Source: Streptomyces sp. NBC_00443
Lineage (GTDB): Bacteria; Actinomycetota; Actinomycetes; Streptomycetales; Streptomycetaceae
Assembly (NCBI RefSeq): GCF_036014175.1
Contig: NZ_CP107917.1
Span: 3,844,001-3,908,000 of the forward strand
Length of the DNA stretch: 64,000 nt
Reading direction: 5' to 3'
This document shows, piece by piece, positions 25,819 through 33,987 of this stretch (within the stretch, counting starts at the first letter, position 1; each line of letters starts with the position of its first letter). Below the pieces are notes generated by a model. That model was not told the DNA's origin, did no database searches, and saw nothing but the letters and a program-made list of their open reading frames with translations. Both the position numbers and the translations under genes were made by a program.

Positions 25819-26121
25819 CTAGGAGGCCTGGCCCTGCGCCCGAGCCGCCTCGTCGACCACGTCGTCCTCCTGGCTGCGGTTCGACTCCAGGTTGGCCTTC
25901 ACGCGGTCGACCTTCTGCACGATCTGCACGGAGGCGCGGTCGCGCTCCTTGCGCAGCACGACGAAGCTGATGGGCGCGGAGAGCAGCAGCGCGAGCAGGA
26001 CGACCCACATGCCGTTGGAGTCACCGAGGCCACGCGGGGCGAGGCCGGAGTAGACGAGGCCCCAGACGACCACGAGGCAGCCCACGAAGATCCCGAGCCG
26101 CATCAGTGTGTAGCGGAGCAT
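25819..26121 (-). CDS. DUF4229-type small membrane protein
   Basis: A 100-residue protein with two transmembrane helices (about residues 7-25 and 38-55) and a charged cytoplasmic tail. The N-terminus MLRYTLMRLGIFVG and the internal LLSAPISFVVLRKERD are typical of the actinobacterial DUF4229 family, whose function is unknown. ATG 26121 is preferred to an in-frame TTG at 26145. In many actinobacteria it lies near mqnE and other menaquinone genes; here it is four genes downstream of the Lrp gene on the same strand. The gap 25676-25818 has no gene. Confidence 0.75.
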   Translation of the reverse strand: MLRYTLMRLGIFVGCLVVVWGLVYSGLAPRGLGDSNGMWVVLLALLLSAPISFVVLRKERDRASVQIVQKVDRVKANLESNRSQEDDVVDEAARAQGQAS

Positions 26122-26209
26122 CTCAATCCACTCTTCCGATTCCAAAAAGGGCCACTGTCCAGTGAAGCACGCGGGGCGGCCGATCTTGCAGGGGGGTCTC
26201 AGGGGCGGG

Positions 26210-26734
26210 TCATTCGAGCGGCAGCAGCATGATCACGTCTTCGCGGTCGTCGCCCGGTGCGACCCGGATGGCGTCGGGGATCCGGCCGACCTCCTTGTAG
26301 CCGCAGGAGCCGTAGAAGTGCTCCAGGCCGAGGCCGCCGCGGCAGGTGAGGCGGATCGCCTCGATGCCGTCGAAGGTGCGGGCGGCCTGCTCGGCGGCGG
26401 TCAGCAGGTCGCGGCCGTAGCCCTTGCCCTGGTGGCGGGGGTGCACCATCACCGTGTAGAGCCAGATCCAGTGGATCATCAGCCGGTGCGAGTTGAAGGT
26501 GAGGAATGCGGTCGCGGCGACCCGCCCGTCGTCATCGTGCCCGACGAGCAGCCGCCTGCTCCGGTCGGCCATCCCGGCGAACTGCCGCACCAGCTCCGGC
26601 CGGATCTCCTCCCGCGTCACCGGCGGCACGAAGCCCACGGCTCCGCCGACGTTGGAGACGTCGGTCCACAGGTCGAGGATGCCGTCACGGAGGTCGGGAG
26701 TGACGGGCGGGTCGAGTGTGAAGGTAAGGGACAC
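26210..26734 (-). CDS. GNAT-family N-acetyltransferase
   Basis: A 174-residue acetyltransferase. The acetyl-CoA pyrophosphate loop is clear in VHPRHQGKGYGRDLL (about residues 97-111), preceded by the beta-4 strand and followed by the motif B region IRLTCRGGLGLEHFYGSCGY. The acceptor substrate cannot be inferred. It follows UdgX by 40 nt on the same strand and starts at GTG 26734. Confidence 0.85.
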   Translation of the reverse strand: MSLTFTLDPPVTPDLRDGILDLWTDVSNVGGAVGFVPPVTREEIRPELVRQFAGMADRSRRLLVGHDDDGRVAATAFLTFNSHRLMIHWIWLYTVMVHPRHQGKGYGRDLLTAAEQAARTFDGIEAIRLTCRGGLGLEHFYGSCGYKEVGRIPDAIRVAPGDDREDVIMLLPLE

Positions 26735-26774
26735 GGCGCAATCGTAGCCATTACGTGGAGCGCGGCGAAAGCCA

Positions 26775-27434
26775 TCACGTCAACGCCCGCGCGGCCACCT
26801 TCAGGTCCGAGACCAGCCCCGCGTACGCCGCCTCCCGGTCCGTGTCGTCCTGGGCCCGCAGCACCGACGACGGATGCACCGTCGCCACCAGCCTCTCCGG
26901 CCGGCCGTGGATCTCGCGCTCCAGCAGCGTTCCGCGCACCTCCCCGACCCGGAACGACGCCCCCAGCAGCGCCTTGCCCGCGCTCGCGCCCAGCAGCACG
27001 ATCAGCTCGGGCTGCACGACGGCCAGTTCGGCGGCCAGCCAGGGACCGCACGCGGTCATCTCGCGCAGGGTCGGCGCCTTGTGGATCCGGCGCTTGCGGG
27101 GTTCGGCCCGGGTGAACTTGAAGTGCTTCACGGCGTTGGTGACGTACGCGTCCGCCGGGTCGAGGCCTGCTTCCTGCAGCGCCCTGTCGAGGAGACGCCC
27201 GGCCGGACCGACGAAGGGCTTGCCCTGCCGGTCCTCCTGGTCGCCGGGCTGCTCGCCGACGAGCATGACGCGGGCGTTCCGGTCGCCGACCCCGAAGACG
27301 GTCTGCGTGGCGTCCCGGTGGAGCGGACAGCCCCGGCATCCGGCGGCGGCGCGGCGCAGGGCGGGCAGGCCGCCGCGGTCGGGGAGGAAGGGTTCAGCGG
27401 TGTAGGCGTCCTCGGGCGCCTTGGTGCTCACCAT
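26775..27434 (-). CDS. udgX: UdgX-family uracil-DNA glycosylase that crosslinks to its product
   Basis: A 219-residue Fe-S uracil-DNA glycosylase. The insertion loop KRRIH (114-118) is the signature of UdgX. In the characterised mycobacterial enzyme the His of this loop (here His118) forms a covalent bond to the abasic sugar after uracil removal. The catalytic motif GEQPGDQED (60-68) and the C-terminal TVHPSS motif are intact. Cys33, Cys36 and Cys129 fit the iron-sulfur site. It starts 33 nt after the mqnE stop, so it shares a transcript with a radical SAM menaquinone enzyme and a GNAT gene. It should protect DNA from uracil, with unusual suicide chemistry. Confidence 0.93.
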   Translation of the reverse strand: MVSTKAPEDAYTAEPFLPDRGGLPALRRAAAGCRGCPLHRDATQTVFGVGDRNARVMLVGEQPGDQEDRQGKPFVGPAGRLLDRALQEAGLDPADAYVTNAVKHFKFTRAEPRKRRIHKAPTLREMTACGPWLAAELAVVQPELIVLLGASAGKALLGASFRVGEVRGTLLEREIHGRPERLVATVHPSSVLRAQDDTDREAAYAGLVSDLKVAARALT

Positions 27435-27467
27435 GGCGGACGGGTACCACGGCGCCGCCCTCCGGAA

Positions 27468-28631
27468 TCACACCCGCATCGGCTGGGGGGACTCGCGGCG
27501 CTGCGGGTCCGGGCCGTCGTACTCGCGGATGATCTCGTAGCGCGTGTTCCGCTCGACGGGGCGGAAGCCCGCGTCCCGGATGAGGTCCAGCAGGTCCTCA
27601 CGGGTCAGCTTGTTCGGCGTGCCGTAGTTGTCCGCGTCGTGGGTGATCTTGTACTCGACGACCGAGCCGTCCATGTCGTCGGCGCCGTGCTGGAGGGCCA
27701 GCTGGGCGGTCTGGACGCCGTGCATGACCCAGAAGACCTTGACGTGCGGGACGTTGTCGAAGAGCAGGCGGGAGACCGCGAAGGTCTTCAGGGCCTCGGC
27801 GCCGGTGGCCATCTGGGTGCGGGCCTGGAGGCGGTTGCGTACCTTGCCGTCCTTCACGTCGACGAAGTCGTGCTGGTAGCGCAGGGGGATGAAGACCTGG
27901 AAGCCGCCCGTCTCGTCCTGGAGCTCACGCAGGCGCAGGACGTGGTCGACCCTGTGCCGCGGCTCCTCGATGTGGCCGTACAGCATGGTGCTCGGGGTCT
28001 TCAGACCCTTCTCGTGCGCCAGGCGGTGGATCCGGGACCAGTCCTCCCAGTGGGTGCGGTGGTCCACGATGTGCTGCCGGACCTCCCAGTCGAAGATCTC
28101 CGCGCCGCCGCCGGTGAGGGATTCCAGCCCGGCGTCGATGAGCTCGTCGAGGATCTCCGACGCCGACAGACCGCTGATCGTCTCGAAGTGGTGGATCTCC
28201 GTGGCCGTGAAGGCCTTCAGCGAGACGTCCGGGAGGGCGGCCTTCAGCTCGCGCAGGGAGCGCGGGTAGTAGCGCCACGGGAGGTTCGGGTGCAGGCCGT
28301 TGACGATGTGCAGCTCGGTGAGGTTGTCCGACTCCATCGCCTTGGCGAGCTTGACGGCCTCCTCGATGCGCATCGTGTACGCGTCCTTCTCCCCCGGCTT
28401 GCGCTGGAAGGAGCAGTACGCGCAGGAGGCCGTACAGACGTTGGTCATGTTGAGGTGGCGGTTGACGTTGAAGTGGACGACGTCGCCGTTCTTTCGCGTG
28501 CGCACCTCGTGCGCGAGGCCGCCGAGCCACGCCAGGTCGTCCGACTCGTACAGCGCGATGCCGTCCTCGCGGGACAGCCGCTCACCGGAGCGGACCTTCT
28601 CCTCCAGCTCGCGCTTGAGCCCGACGTCCAT
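27468..28631 (-). CDS. mqnE: Aminofutalosine synthase (radical SAM)
   Basis: A 387-residue radical SAM enzyme that joins 3-enolpyruvylbenzoate, the MqnA product, to the adenosyl group of SAM, forming aminofutalosine. The CxxxCxxC motif is Cys66, Cys70, Cys73 (NVCTASCAYC). The LHIVNGLHPNLPW stretch and the barrel segments distinguish it from MqnC. ATG 28631 is selected because GAGAGAGG precedes it and the family N-terminus MDVGLKREL begins there. A longer extension is rejected. It stands between Lrp upstream and UdgX downstream, all on the minus strand. Confidence 0.95.
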   Translation of the reverse strand: MDVGLKRELEEKVRSGERLSREDGIALYESDDLAWLGGLAHEVRTRKNGDVVHFNVNRHLNMTNVCTASCAYCSFQRKPGEKDAYTMRIEEAVKLAKAMESDNLTELHIVNGLHPNLPWRYYPRSLRELKAALPDVSLKAFTATEIHHFETISGLSASEILDELIDAGLESLTGGGAEIFDWEVRQHIVDHRTHWEDWSRIHRLAHEKGLKTPSTMLYGHIEEPRHRVDHVLRLRELQDETGGFQVFIPLRYQHDFVDVKDGKVRNRLQARTQMATGAEALKTFAVSRLLFDNVPHVKVFWVMHGVQTAQLALQHGADDMDGSVVEYKITHDADNYGTPNKLTREDLLDLIRDAGFRPVERNTRYEIIREYDGPDPQRRESPQPMRV

Positions 28632-28669
28632 GCGTGCACCTCTCTCGGGAAGACTCCGTAAACCGTACT

Positions 28670-28689
28670 CCCCGCCCCTTCGGGCGGGG
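28670..28689. terminator. Hairpin between lrp and mqnE
   Basis: CCCCGCCC (28670-28677) pairs perfectly with GGGCGGGG (28682-28689) around a CTTC loop. It lies 16 nt past the stop of the minus-strand Lrp gene and upstream of mqnE, so it may end or attenuate the lrp transcript. There is no U-tract, as is usual in Streptomyces. Confidence 0.6.
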
Positions 28690-28705
28690 CGACCCCCATC
28701 AGGCG

Positions 28706-29167
28706 CTACACGTCCTCTTCCTCGGGCAGCTGTCCGACCCGGTTCTCCCACTTGGTGGAGAGCACGATCGTCGTACGGGTCCGGGAGACACCCTTGGTGC
28801 CGCTGAGCCGGCGGATGATCTTCTCCAGCCCGTCCACGTCGGCCGCGCGGACCTTGAGCATGTACGAGTCGTCGCCCGCGATGAACCAGCAGTCCTCGAT
28901 CTCGCCCAGGTCCCGCAGGCGGCTCGCGACGTCCTCGTGGTCGGTGGCGTCGGACAGCGAGATGCCGATCAGCGCGGTGACGCCGAGGCCGAGCGAGGCG
29001 GCGTCCACGGTGGCGCGGTAGCCGGTGATGACGCCGGCCGCTTCCAGCCGGTTGATGCGGTCGGTGACGCTGGGTCCCGACAGGCCGACGAGGCGTCCCA
29101 GCTCCGCGTAGGAGGCCCGGCCGTTCTCCCTCAGGGCCTGGATGAGCTGCCTGTCCACCGCGTCCAT
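28706..29167 (-). CDS. Lrp/AsnC-family transcriptional regulator
   Basis: A 153-residue regulator. The HTH ASYAELGRLVGLSGPSVTDRI is followed by an AsnC ligand/oligomer domain (about 65-150) with GVTALIGISLSD and the GDDSYMLKVRA strand. It lies between the UbiX-type gene and mqnE in the menaquinone block and starts 68 nt downstream of the former. Direct control of menaquinone genes is plausible from position only. Confidence 0.92.
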   Translation of the reverse strand: MDAVDRQLIQALRENGRASYAELGRLVGLSGPSVTDRINRLEAAGVITGYRATVDAASLGLGVTALIGISLSDATDHEDVASRLRDLGEIEDCWFIAGDDSYMLKVRAADVDGLEKIIRRLSGTKGVSRTRTTIVLSTKWENRVGQLPEEEDV

Positions 29168-29235
29168 GCGATCGAAGCCTTCCGGTGAAGAGTTCCCGAA
29201 GTGATGAGAGTTACTGCGACTTGCTCAGATGGCGT

Positions 29236-29919
29236 TCATGTCGTGCGGGTTCCGCCGCCGAGTTCGCCCTTCCAGCGGCGGTAGAGCCGGTGCTCGACGC
29301 CCGCCGCGTCGAGCACGCGTCCGGCGACGAAGTCCACCAGGTCCTGGATGTGAGTGGCCCCCGCGTAGAAGGCGGGGGAGGCGGGTACGACGGTGGCGCC
29401 CGCGTCGTCCAGGGTCACCAGGTGCCTCAGCGTCTGGCCGTTCAGCGGGGTCTCCCTGACGGCCACGACCAGCTTGCGCCCCTCCTTGAGGGCCACGCCC
29501 GCCGCGCGTTGGAGCAGGTCCTTCGACAGGCCCAGCGCGACGCCGGCGACGCAGGCCGTGGAGGCGGGCACGATCAGCATGCCCTTCGTGGGGTACGACC
29601 CCGAGGACGGGCCTGCGGCGAGGTCCCCGGCGTTCCAGTACCGCACGCCCTCGATGTCCGTCTCGAAGGTCCCGGGCTTGCCGTCGGCGCCCCGCGCGAG
29701 CCACTCGCGCAGGTCGTCCTGCCAGTGGGCGTCGCGGAAGGAGATCCCGGTCTCGTCGAGGAGCGTGAGCCGGGACGCCCTGCTGACGACCAGGTCGACG
29801 CTCTCCCCCGCGGCGAGGAGCGCGCGCAGCACCGCGGCGGCGTATGGGGTGCCGGAAGCGCCGGACACCCCTACGATCCAAGGCGTACGCGGCGTCTCTC
29901 CTGGCTTGACTGGGTTCAC
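29236..29919 (-). CDS. mqnM: UbiX-type flavin prenyltransferase (MqnM role)
   Basis: A 227-residue protein that makes prenylated FMN, the cofactor of UbiD decarboxylases. The N-terminal phosphate loop VGVSGASGTPYA, the central GMLIVPASTACVAGVALG and the C-terminal VVPASPAFYAGATHIQDLV are the UbiX signatures. In futalosine-pathway bacteria it supports the UbiD-like decarboxylase (here 32100-33557), acting on prenylated dihydroxynaphthoate. The GTG at 29919 (MNPVKPGE) is selected; longer upstream reading has no family similarity. Ubiquinone is not made by these bacteria, so the name ubiX describes only the family. Confidence 0.9.
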   Translation of the reverse strand: MNPVKPGETPRTPWIVGVSGASGTPYAAAVLRALLAAGESVDLVVSRASRLTLLDETGISFRDAHWQDDLREWLARGADGKPGTFETDIEGVRYWNAGDLAAGPSSGSYPTKGMLIVPASTACVAGVALGLSKDLLQRAAGVALKEGRKLVVAVRETPLNGQTLRHLVTLDDAGATVVPASPAFYAGATHIQDLVDFVAGRVLDAAGVEHRLYRRWKGELGGGTRTT

Positions 29920-30009
29920 GACACCGAGCCTATCCGGCCTTACGGGGTGGGAACCGACCAAGGGGGGCCGGGCGTTCCTCAGGGGGACGAGTTGGGCGGT
30001 GGGGTGGCC

Positions 30010-30651
30010 ATGGCGGGTTCGGGTGTGGCGGGCACATGGGGTGCGGAGCGGCGCGAGTGGTCGCGGGGTGACCGCGCGCGGACCGCGGCCAAGCTGATGC
30101 TGGTCTGGGTGGCGCTGCTGTGGCTGCTGGAAGTGGCCGACGTGCTCAGCGGGCACGCGCTGGACGGCCTCGGCATCGTCCCGCGCACCCCGTCCGAGCT
30201 GGTGGACGTCGTCCCGGCCGCCTTCATCCACTTCGGCTTCGCCCACGTCGCGGCGAACAGCGTGCCGTTGCTGGTCCTCGGCTTCCTGGCCGCCCTCGGC
30301 GGCATCCGCCGTTTCGCCGCCGTCTGCGCCCTGATCATCGTCGCCGACGGCCTCGGCGTCTGGCTGATATCCCCTTCCGGCACCAACACCGCGGGCGCCT
30401 CCGGCCTGATCTTCGGCCTCTTCGGCTATCTCCTGGTCACCGGCTTCGTGGAGCGCCGCCCCCTCGGCATCCTGGCCGGCCTGCTGGTGGCCGCGATCTG
30501 GGGCACCTCGATACTGGCGGGCCTCGCCCCGACCCAGTCCGGCGTCAGCTGGCAGGGACATCTGGTGGGGCTGGTGGCGGGGGTTGCGGCGGCGTTCCTG
30601 CTGCGGCGCCGGGCGGACGGGCCTGGGCTCAGGGCCGGGGGCGCGCTTTAG
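30010..30651 (+). CDS. Rhomboid-family intramembrane serine protease
   Basis: A 213-residue polytopic membrane protein with about six helices. Rhomboid features are visible: the HFGFAHVAANSVPLLVLG helix with its His and Asn, the catalytic Ser in GASGLIFGLFG, and the catalytic His in WQGHLVGLVAG. The Ser/His dyad is intact, so it should be active. It is the only plus-strand gene inside the menaquinone block and overlaps the 3' end of the Uma2 gene by 23 nt. Substrates are unknown. Confidence 0.87.
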   Translation: MAGSGVAGTWGAERREWSRGDRARTAAKLMLVWVALLWLLEVADVLSGHALDGLGIVPRTPSELVDVVPAAFIHFGFAHVAANSVPLLVLGFLAALGGIRRFAAVCALIIVADGLGVWLISPSGTNTAGASGLIFGLFGYLLVTGFVERRPLGILAGLLVAAIWGTSILAGLAPTQSGVSWQGHLVGLVAGVAAAFLLRRRADGPGLRAGGAL

Positions 30652-31186
30652 AGTCGACAGGGAGGCTCGCGGTGGGGATCTTCAGCTTGCCGAGCAGGGA
30701 GTCGACGGTCAGTTCGGGGCCGTAGGGGATGGTGTCGCGGCCGCGGTAGCCGTCGGGGCCCGGGTTCCACATCGTGACGGCGTGGCCTTTCAGCGGGTCG
30801 AGGATCAGGTAGTTGGCGATGCCCCGGGAGGCGTACCGGCCGGGTTTCACCTCATAGTCGCGGCGGATGCTGCCCTGGGAGACGACCTCCACGACCAGCT
30901 CGATGAGGTCGGGCGGGTACGCGAACTCGTTCCGGTTCGCCTCCGGCGCGGGGATGACAGCCAGGTCGGGACAGAACTCGTTGTCCTCGTCGAGCGGGAA
31001 GGCGACATCGCTGACGACGTCCCACTCCGGGCCGAGCTGCGGCTCGAGTGCCTTCCGGGCCGCGAGGATCGTCCCGGCGTGGTGCGGCCTGAGCGGGCAC
31101 GCCACGACGCTGCCCTCGACGATCTCCGTCCGGAACCCGGGAAACGCATCCTCGAACCGGCTCAACTGCGCGTGCAGGCGGGTCAT
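30629..31186 (-). CDS. Uma2-family (DUF820) PD-(D/E)XK nuclease-like protein
   Basis: A 185-residue protein of the Uma2 family, which has a restriction-endonuclease-like fold. The conserved core is present: an N-terminal Glu helix region (FRTEIVEGSVVA), the metal-site strand FCPDLAVIP with Asp, the LIELVVEVVS strand with Glu, and the KPGRYASRGIANYLILD segment. The family is highly expanded in Streptomyces; its biological role is unclear. It starts 14 nt after the UbiA stop and may be co-transcribed with the ubiD-ubiA pair. It separates that pair from the UbiX gene. Confidence 0.85.
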   Translation of the reverse strand: MTRLHAQLSRFEDAFPGFRTEIVEGSVVACPLRPHHAGTILAARKALEPQLGPEWDVVSDVAFPLDEDNEFCPDLAVIPAPEANRNEFAYPPDLIELVVEVVSQGSIRRDYEVKPGRYASRGIANYLILDPLKGHAVTMWNPGPDGYRGRDTIPYGPELTVDSLLGKLKIPTASLPVDSKARPRP

Positions 31187-31200
31187 GGCCCGCACCGTAG

Positions 31201-32103
31201 TCAGACGGTCAGACCCCGGACCAGAAGATCCATCAGCGCACACACGAACAGGGCGATCCCGATGAACCCGTTGACGCTGAAGAACGCCCGGTTCAGGCGG
31301 GACAGGTCGTGCGGGCGGACGATCGAGTGCTCGTAGACGAAGGCGCCGGCGACGATCAGCAGGCCCAGCCAGAAGAAGGTGCCCGCGTCCGTGGCGAGGG
31401 CGTACCAGACGAACAGGGCCGTCGTGACCGCGTGGCAGGCCCGGGCGCCCCAGATCGCCGCCGGGATGCCGAAGCGGGCCGGGACCGACATGACGCCGAC
31501 CTCGCGGTCGGTGTCGACGTCCTGGCAGGCGTAGATCAGGTCGAAGCCGCCGATCCAGATGCCGACCGCGAGGCCCAGGATCACCGCGTCCCAAGACCAG
31601 GTGCCGGTGACCGCAAGCCAGCCGCCGACCGGGCCCATCGCCTGGGCGAGACCCAGGATGGCCTGGGGGAAGTTCGTGAAGCGTTTGCCGTAGGGGTAGA
31701 CCACCATCGGGATCACCGCGATGGGGGCGAGGGCCAGGCACAGCGGGTTCAGCAGGGCCGCCGAGCCCAGGAAGATCACCAGGGCGATCAGGGCGCCGGT
31801 CCAGGCGTGACGGACCGACATCGCACCCGTCACCAGCTCGCGGTGGGCGGTGCGCGGATTACGGGCGTCGATCTCGCGGTCGATGATCCGGTTCACGGCC
31901 ATGGCGAAGGTCCGCAGACCCACCATGCAGACCGTCACCAGGAGCAGCCGCCCCCAGTGGATGTTCTTGTCCCACTGGAACATTGCGGTGAGCGCGGCGA
32001 TGTACGCGAAGGGCAGCGCGAACACCGAGTGCTCGATCATGACGAGGCGGAGGAACGCCTTCGTGCGTCCTGGCTGCGGAATCGCGGCGGAGGCGCTGCT
32101 CAC
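31201..32103 (-). CDS. mqnP: UbiA-type prenyltransferase of menaquinone synthesis (MqnP role)
   Basis: A 300-residue polytopic membrane enzyme that transfers a polyprenyl chain to 1,4-dihydroxy-6-naphthoate. The first Asp-rich motif is seen in AMAVNRIIDREIDARN and the second in GGFDLIYACQDVDTDRE. Both bind the Mg-diphosphate. Eight or nine helices are present. The start is GTG 32103, which overlaps the UbiD stop by 4 nt, so translation is coupled. The adjacent UbiD and nearby UbiX genes support a futalosine-pathway role over ubiquinone. Confidence 0.92.
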   Translation of the reverse strand: MSSASAAIPQPGRTKAFLRLVMIEHSVFALPFAYIAALTAMFQWDKNIHWGRLLLVTVCMVGLRTFAMAVNRIIDREIDARNPRTAHRELVTGAMSVRHAWTGALIALVIFLGSAALLNPLCLALAPIAVIPMVVYPYGKRFTNFPQAILGLAQAMGPVGGWLAVTGTWSWDAVILGLAVGIWIGGFDLIYACQDVDTDREVGVMSVPARFGIPAAIWGARACHAVTTALFVWYALATDAGTFFWLGLLIVAGAFVYEHSIVRPHDLSRLNRAFFSVNGFIGIALFVCALMDLLVRGLTV

Positions 32104-33557
32104 AGTCCGTACTCCTTCCAACGGCGGTCGACCTTCGCCGCCGTCTCGGGGTCGGACTCCACCATGTCGGGCCAGCCGCCGTCACGCGTGTAGCCCTCCT
32201 CGGGCCACTTCTTCGTCGCGTCGATGCCCGCCTTGCCGCCCCAGAACTGCTGGTAGGAGGCATGGTCGAGATGGTCGACGGGGCCTTCGACGACCGTGAG
32301 GTCACGGGCGTAGTCGGTGTTGCCGAGCGCCCGCCAGGCGACCTCGTGCAGGTCGTGGACATCGCAGTCGGAGTCGACGACCACGATCAGCTTGGTCAGG
32401 GACATCATGTGCGCGCCCCAGATCGCGTGCATCGTCTTCTGGGCGTGCTTCGGGTACTTCTTGTCGATCGAGACGATCGCGCAGTTGTGGAAACCGCCGG
32501 CTTCCGGCAGGTGGTAGTCCACGATGTCCGGGATGATGATCTTCAGCAGGGGGAGGAAGAAGCGTTCCGTCGCACGCCCAAGGGGTCCGTCCTCCGTCGG
32601 AGGGCGGCCTACGACGATCGACTGCAGCAACGGCCGCTTCCGCATCGTCACGCAGTCGATCTTCAGCGCCGGGAACGGCTCCTGCGGCGTGTAGAACCCG
32701 GTGTGGTCGCCGAACGGCCCCTCCGGGAGCATCTCGCCAGGCTCCAGCCACCCTTCCAGAACGACCTCGGCCTGCGCCGGCACCTGCAACGGCACCGTCT
32801 TGCAGTCCACCATCTCGATCCGCTTGCCGGAGACGAACCCGGCGAACAGGTATTCGTCGATGTCACCTGGGAGCGGGGCGGTGGATGCGTACGTCACGGC
32901 GGGCGGGCACCCGAAGGCGATGGCGACCGGCAGCCGCTCGCCCCGCCTCGCCGCGACCTGGTAGTGGTTCCGGCTGTCCTTGTGGATCTGCCAGTGCATG
33001 CCGATCGTGCGCTTGTCGTGGCGCTGGAGGCGGTACAGCCCCAGATTGCGTACGCCCGACTCCGGGTCCTTGGTGTGCGTGAGCCCGAGGTTGAAGAAGG
33101 AGCCGCCGTCCTTTGGCCAGGTGAACAGGGCGGGCAGCTGCTCCAGGTCGACCTCGTCGCCGTGCAGCACGACCTCCTGCACGGGCGCGCCCGCCGACTT
33201 CACCTTCTTCGGCGGCACGTGCGTCATGGCGCCGAGCTTCCCGAAGGCCTCGCGGACCCCGACGAAGCCGTGCGGCAGCTCGGGCTTGAGCAGCCCGCCG
33301 ATCTTGTCGGAGATCTCGCCGTACGACTTCAGGCCCAGGGCCTTGAGCAGCCGCCGGTCGGTCCCGAAGACGTTCATCGCGAGGGGCATCGAGGAGCCCT
33401 TCACGTTCTCGAAGAGCAGCGCGGGACCGCCGGACTTCTGTACGCGGTCGACGATCTCCCCGACCTCGAGATACGGATCGACCTCAGCCTTGACGCGCTT
33501 GAGGTCGCCTTCGCGCTCCAGCGCCCTGAGCAGGGAACGAAGATCGTCGTAAGCCAT
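32100..33557 (-). CDS. mqnL: UbiD-family decarboxylase of menaquinone synthesis (MqnL role)
   Basis: A 485-residue prenyl-FMN-dependent decarboxylase. It should remove the 6-carboxylate from prenylated dihydroxynaphthoate. Conserved UbiD features include MHWQIHKDSRNHY, the EGPFGDHTGFYTP segment bearing catalytic Glu and metal ligands, and the C-terminal AGIDATKKWPEEG. The ATG at 33557 (MAYDDLRSLL) matches family starts. It leads the coupled pair with UbiA and is divergent from a small membrane protein. Confidence 0.93.
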   Translation of the reverse strand: MAYDDLRSLLRALEREGDLKRVKAEVDPYLEVGEIVDRVQKSGGPALLFENVKGSSMPLAMNVFGTDRRLLKALGLKSYGEISDKIGGLLKPELPHGFVGVREAFGKLGAMTHVPPKKVKSAGAPVQEVVLHGDEVDLEQLPALFTWPKDGGSFFNLGLTHTKDPESGVRNLGLYRLQRHDKRTIGMHWQIHKDSRNHYQVAARRGERLPVAIAFGCPPAVTYASTAPLPGDIDEYLFAGFVSGKRIEMVDCKTVPLQVPAQAEVVLEGWLEPGEMLPEGPFGDHTGFYTPQEPFPALKIDCVTMRKRPLLQSIVVGRPPTEDGPLGRATERFFLPLLKIIIPDIVDYHLPEAGGFHNCAIVSIDKKYPKHAQKTMHAIWGAHMMSLTKLIVVVDSDCDVHDLHEVAWRALGNTDYARDLTVVEGPVDHLDHASYQQFWGGKAGIDATKKWPEEGYTRDGGWPDMVESDPETAAKVDRRWKEYGL

Positions 33558-33596
33558 GGGGTCAAGTATCCCCGAGCGGCTACCCTGGCCCTTACC

Positions 33597-33614
33597 CCGG
33601 GGGCCTGCCCCCGG
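33597..33614. promoter_or_regulatory. Perfect 8-bp palindromic hairpin in the ubiD divergent promoter
   Basis: CCGGGGGC (33597-33604) and GCCCCCGG (33607-33614) with a 2-bp centre lie in the 87-bp gap between the UbiD gene and the plus-strand membrane protein. It may be a protein-binding dyad. No regulator is assigned. Confidence 0.35.
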
Positions 33615-33644
33615 TCCGACGACCGTTTCGCTGGAGAGGGGCCC

Positions 33645-33968
33645 ATGCTCCGCGTGCTGATGTTCCTCGTGCCACTGGCGCTGAGCGTGTACGCGTTCAT
33701 CGACTGCATCAGCACGAAGGAGGACGAGATCCGCCACATGCCCAAGCCGCTGTGGGCCATCCTCGTCCTGCTCTTCCCGCTGGTCGGCTCGATCTCGTGG
33801 CTCATCGCGGGCAAGAAGCGCAGCCCTGCGGCCGAGGGCTGGTCCGGCGTCCGGGACAACCGGCGCCGGCAGTGGGTCGCGCCCGACGACAATCCGGAGT
33901 TCCTGAAGTCCCTGGACGAGGACGACGACGGGACGAAGGACGACAAGCGCAAGCGGGACGAGCCCTGA
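33645..33968 (+). CDS. PLDc_N-domain small membrane protein
   Basis: A 107-residue protein. Two transmembrane helices (about 2-20 and 34-53) enclose the charged segment CISTKEDEIRHMPK. The helix pair LWAILVLLFPLVGSISWLIAGKK is typical of the phospholipase D N-terminal (PLDc_N) domain found alone in many actinobacteria. The remainder is a charged Asp/Lys-rich cytoplasmic tail. There is no phospholipase catalytic HKD motif. GAGAGG upstream of ATG 33645 supports the start. It is divergent from the UbiD gene. Confidence 0.85.
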   Translation: MLRVLMFLVPLALSVYAFIDCISTKEDEIRHMPKPLWAILVLLFPLVGSISWLIAGKKRSPAAEGWSGVRDNRRRQWVAPDDNPEFLKSLDEDDDGTKDDKRKRDEP

Positions 33969-33987
33969 CACGGAGCTGCGGCTCCGT

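Noticed and set aside
29236..33557. Ubiquinone synthesis genes
   Set aside because: UbiX/UbiA/UbiD families are shared; presence of mqnA, mqnC and mqnE and the actinobacterial setting point to menaquinone.
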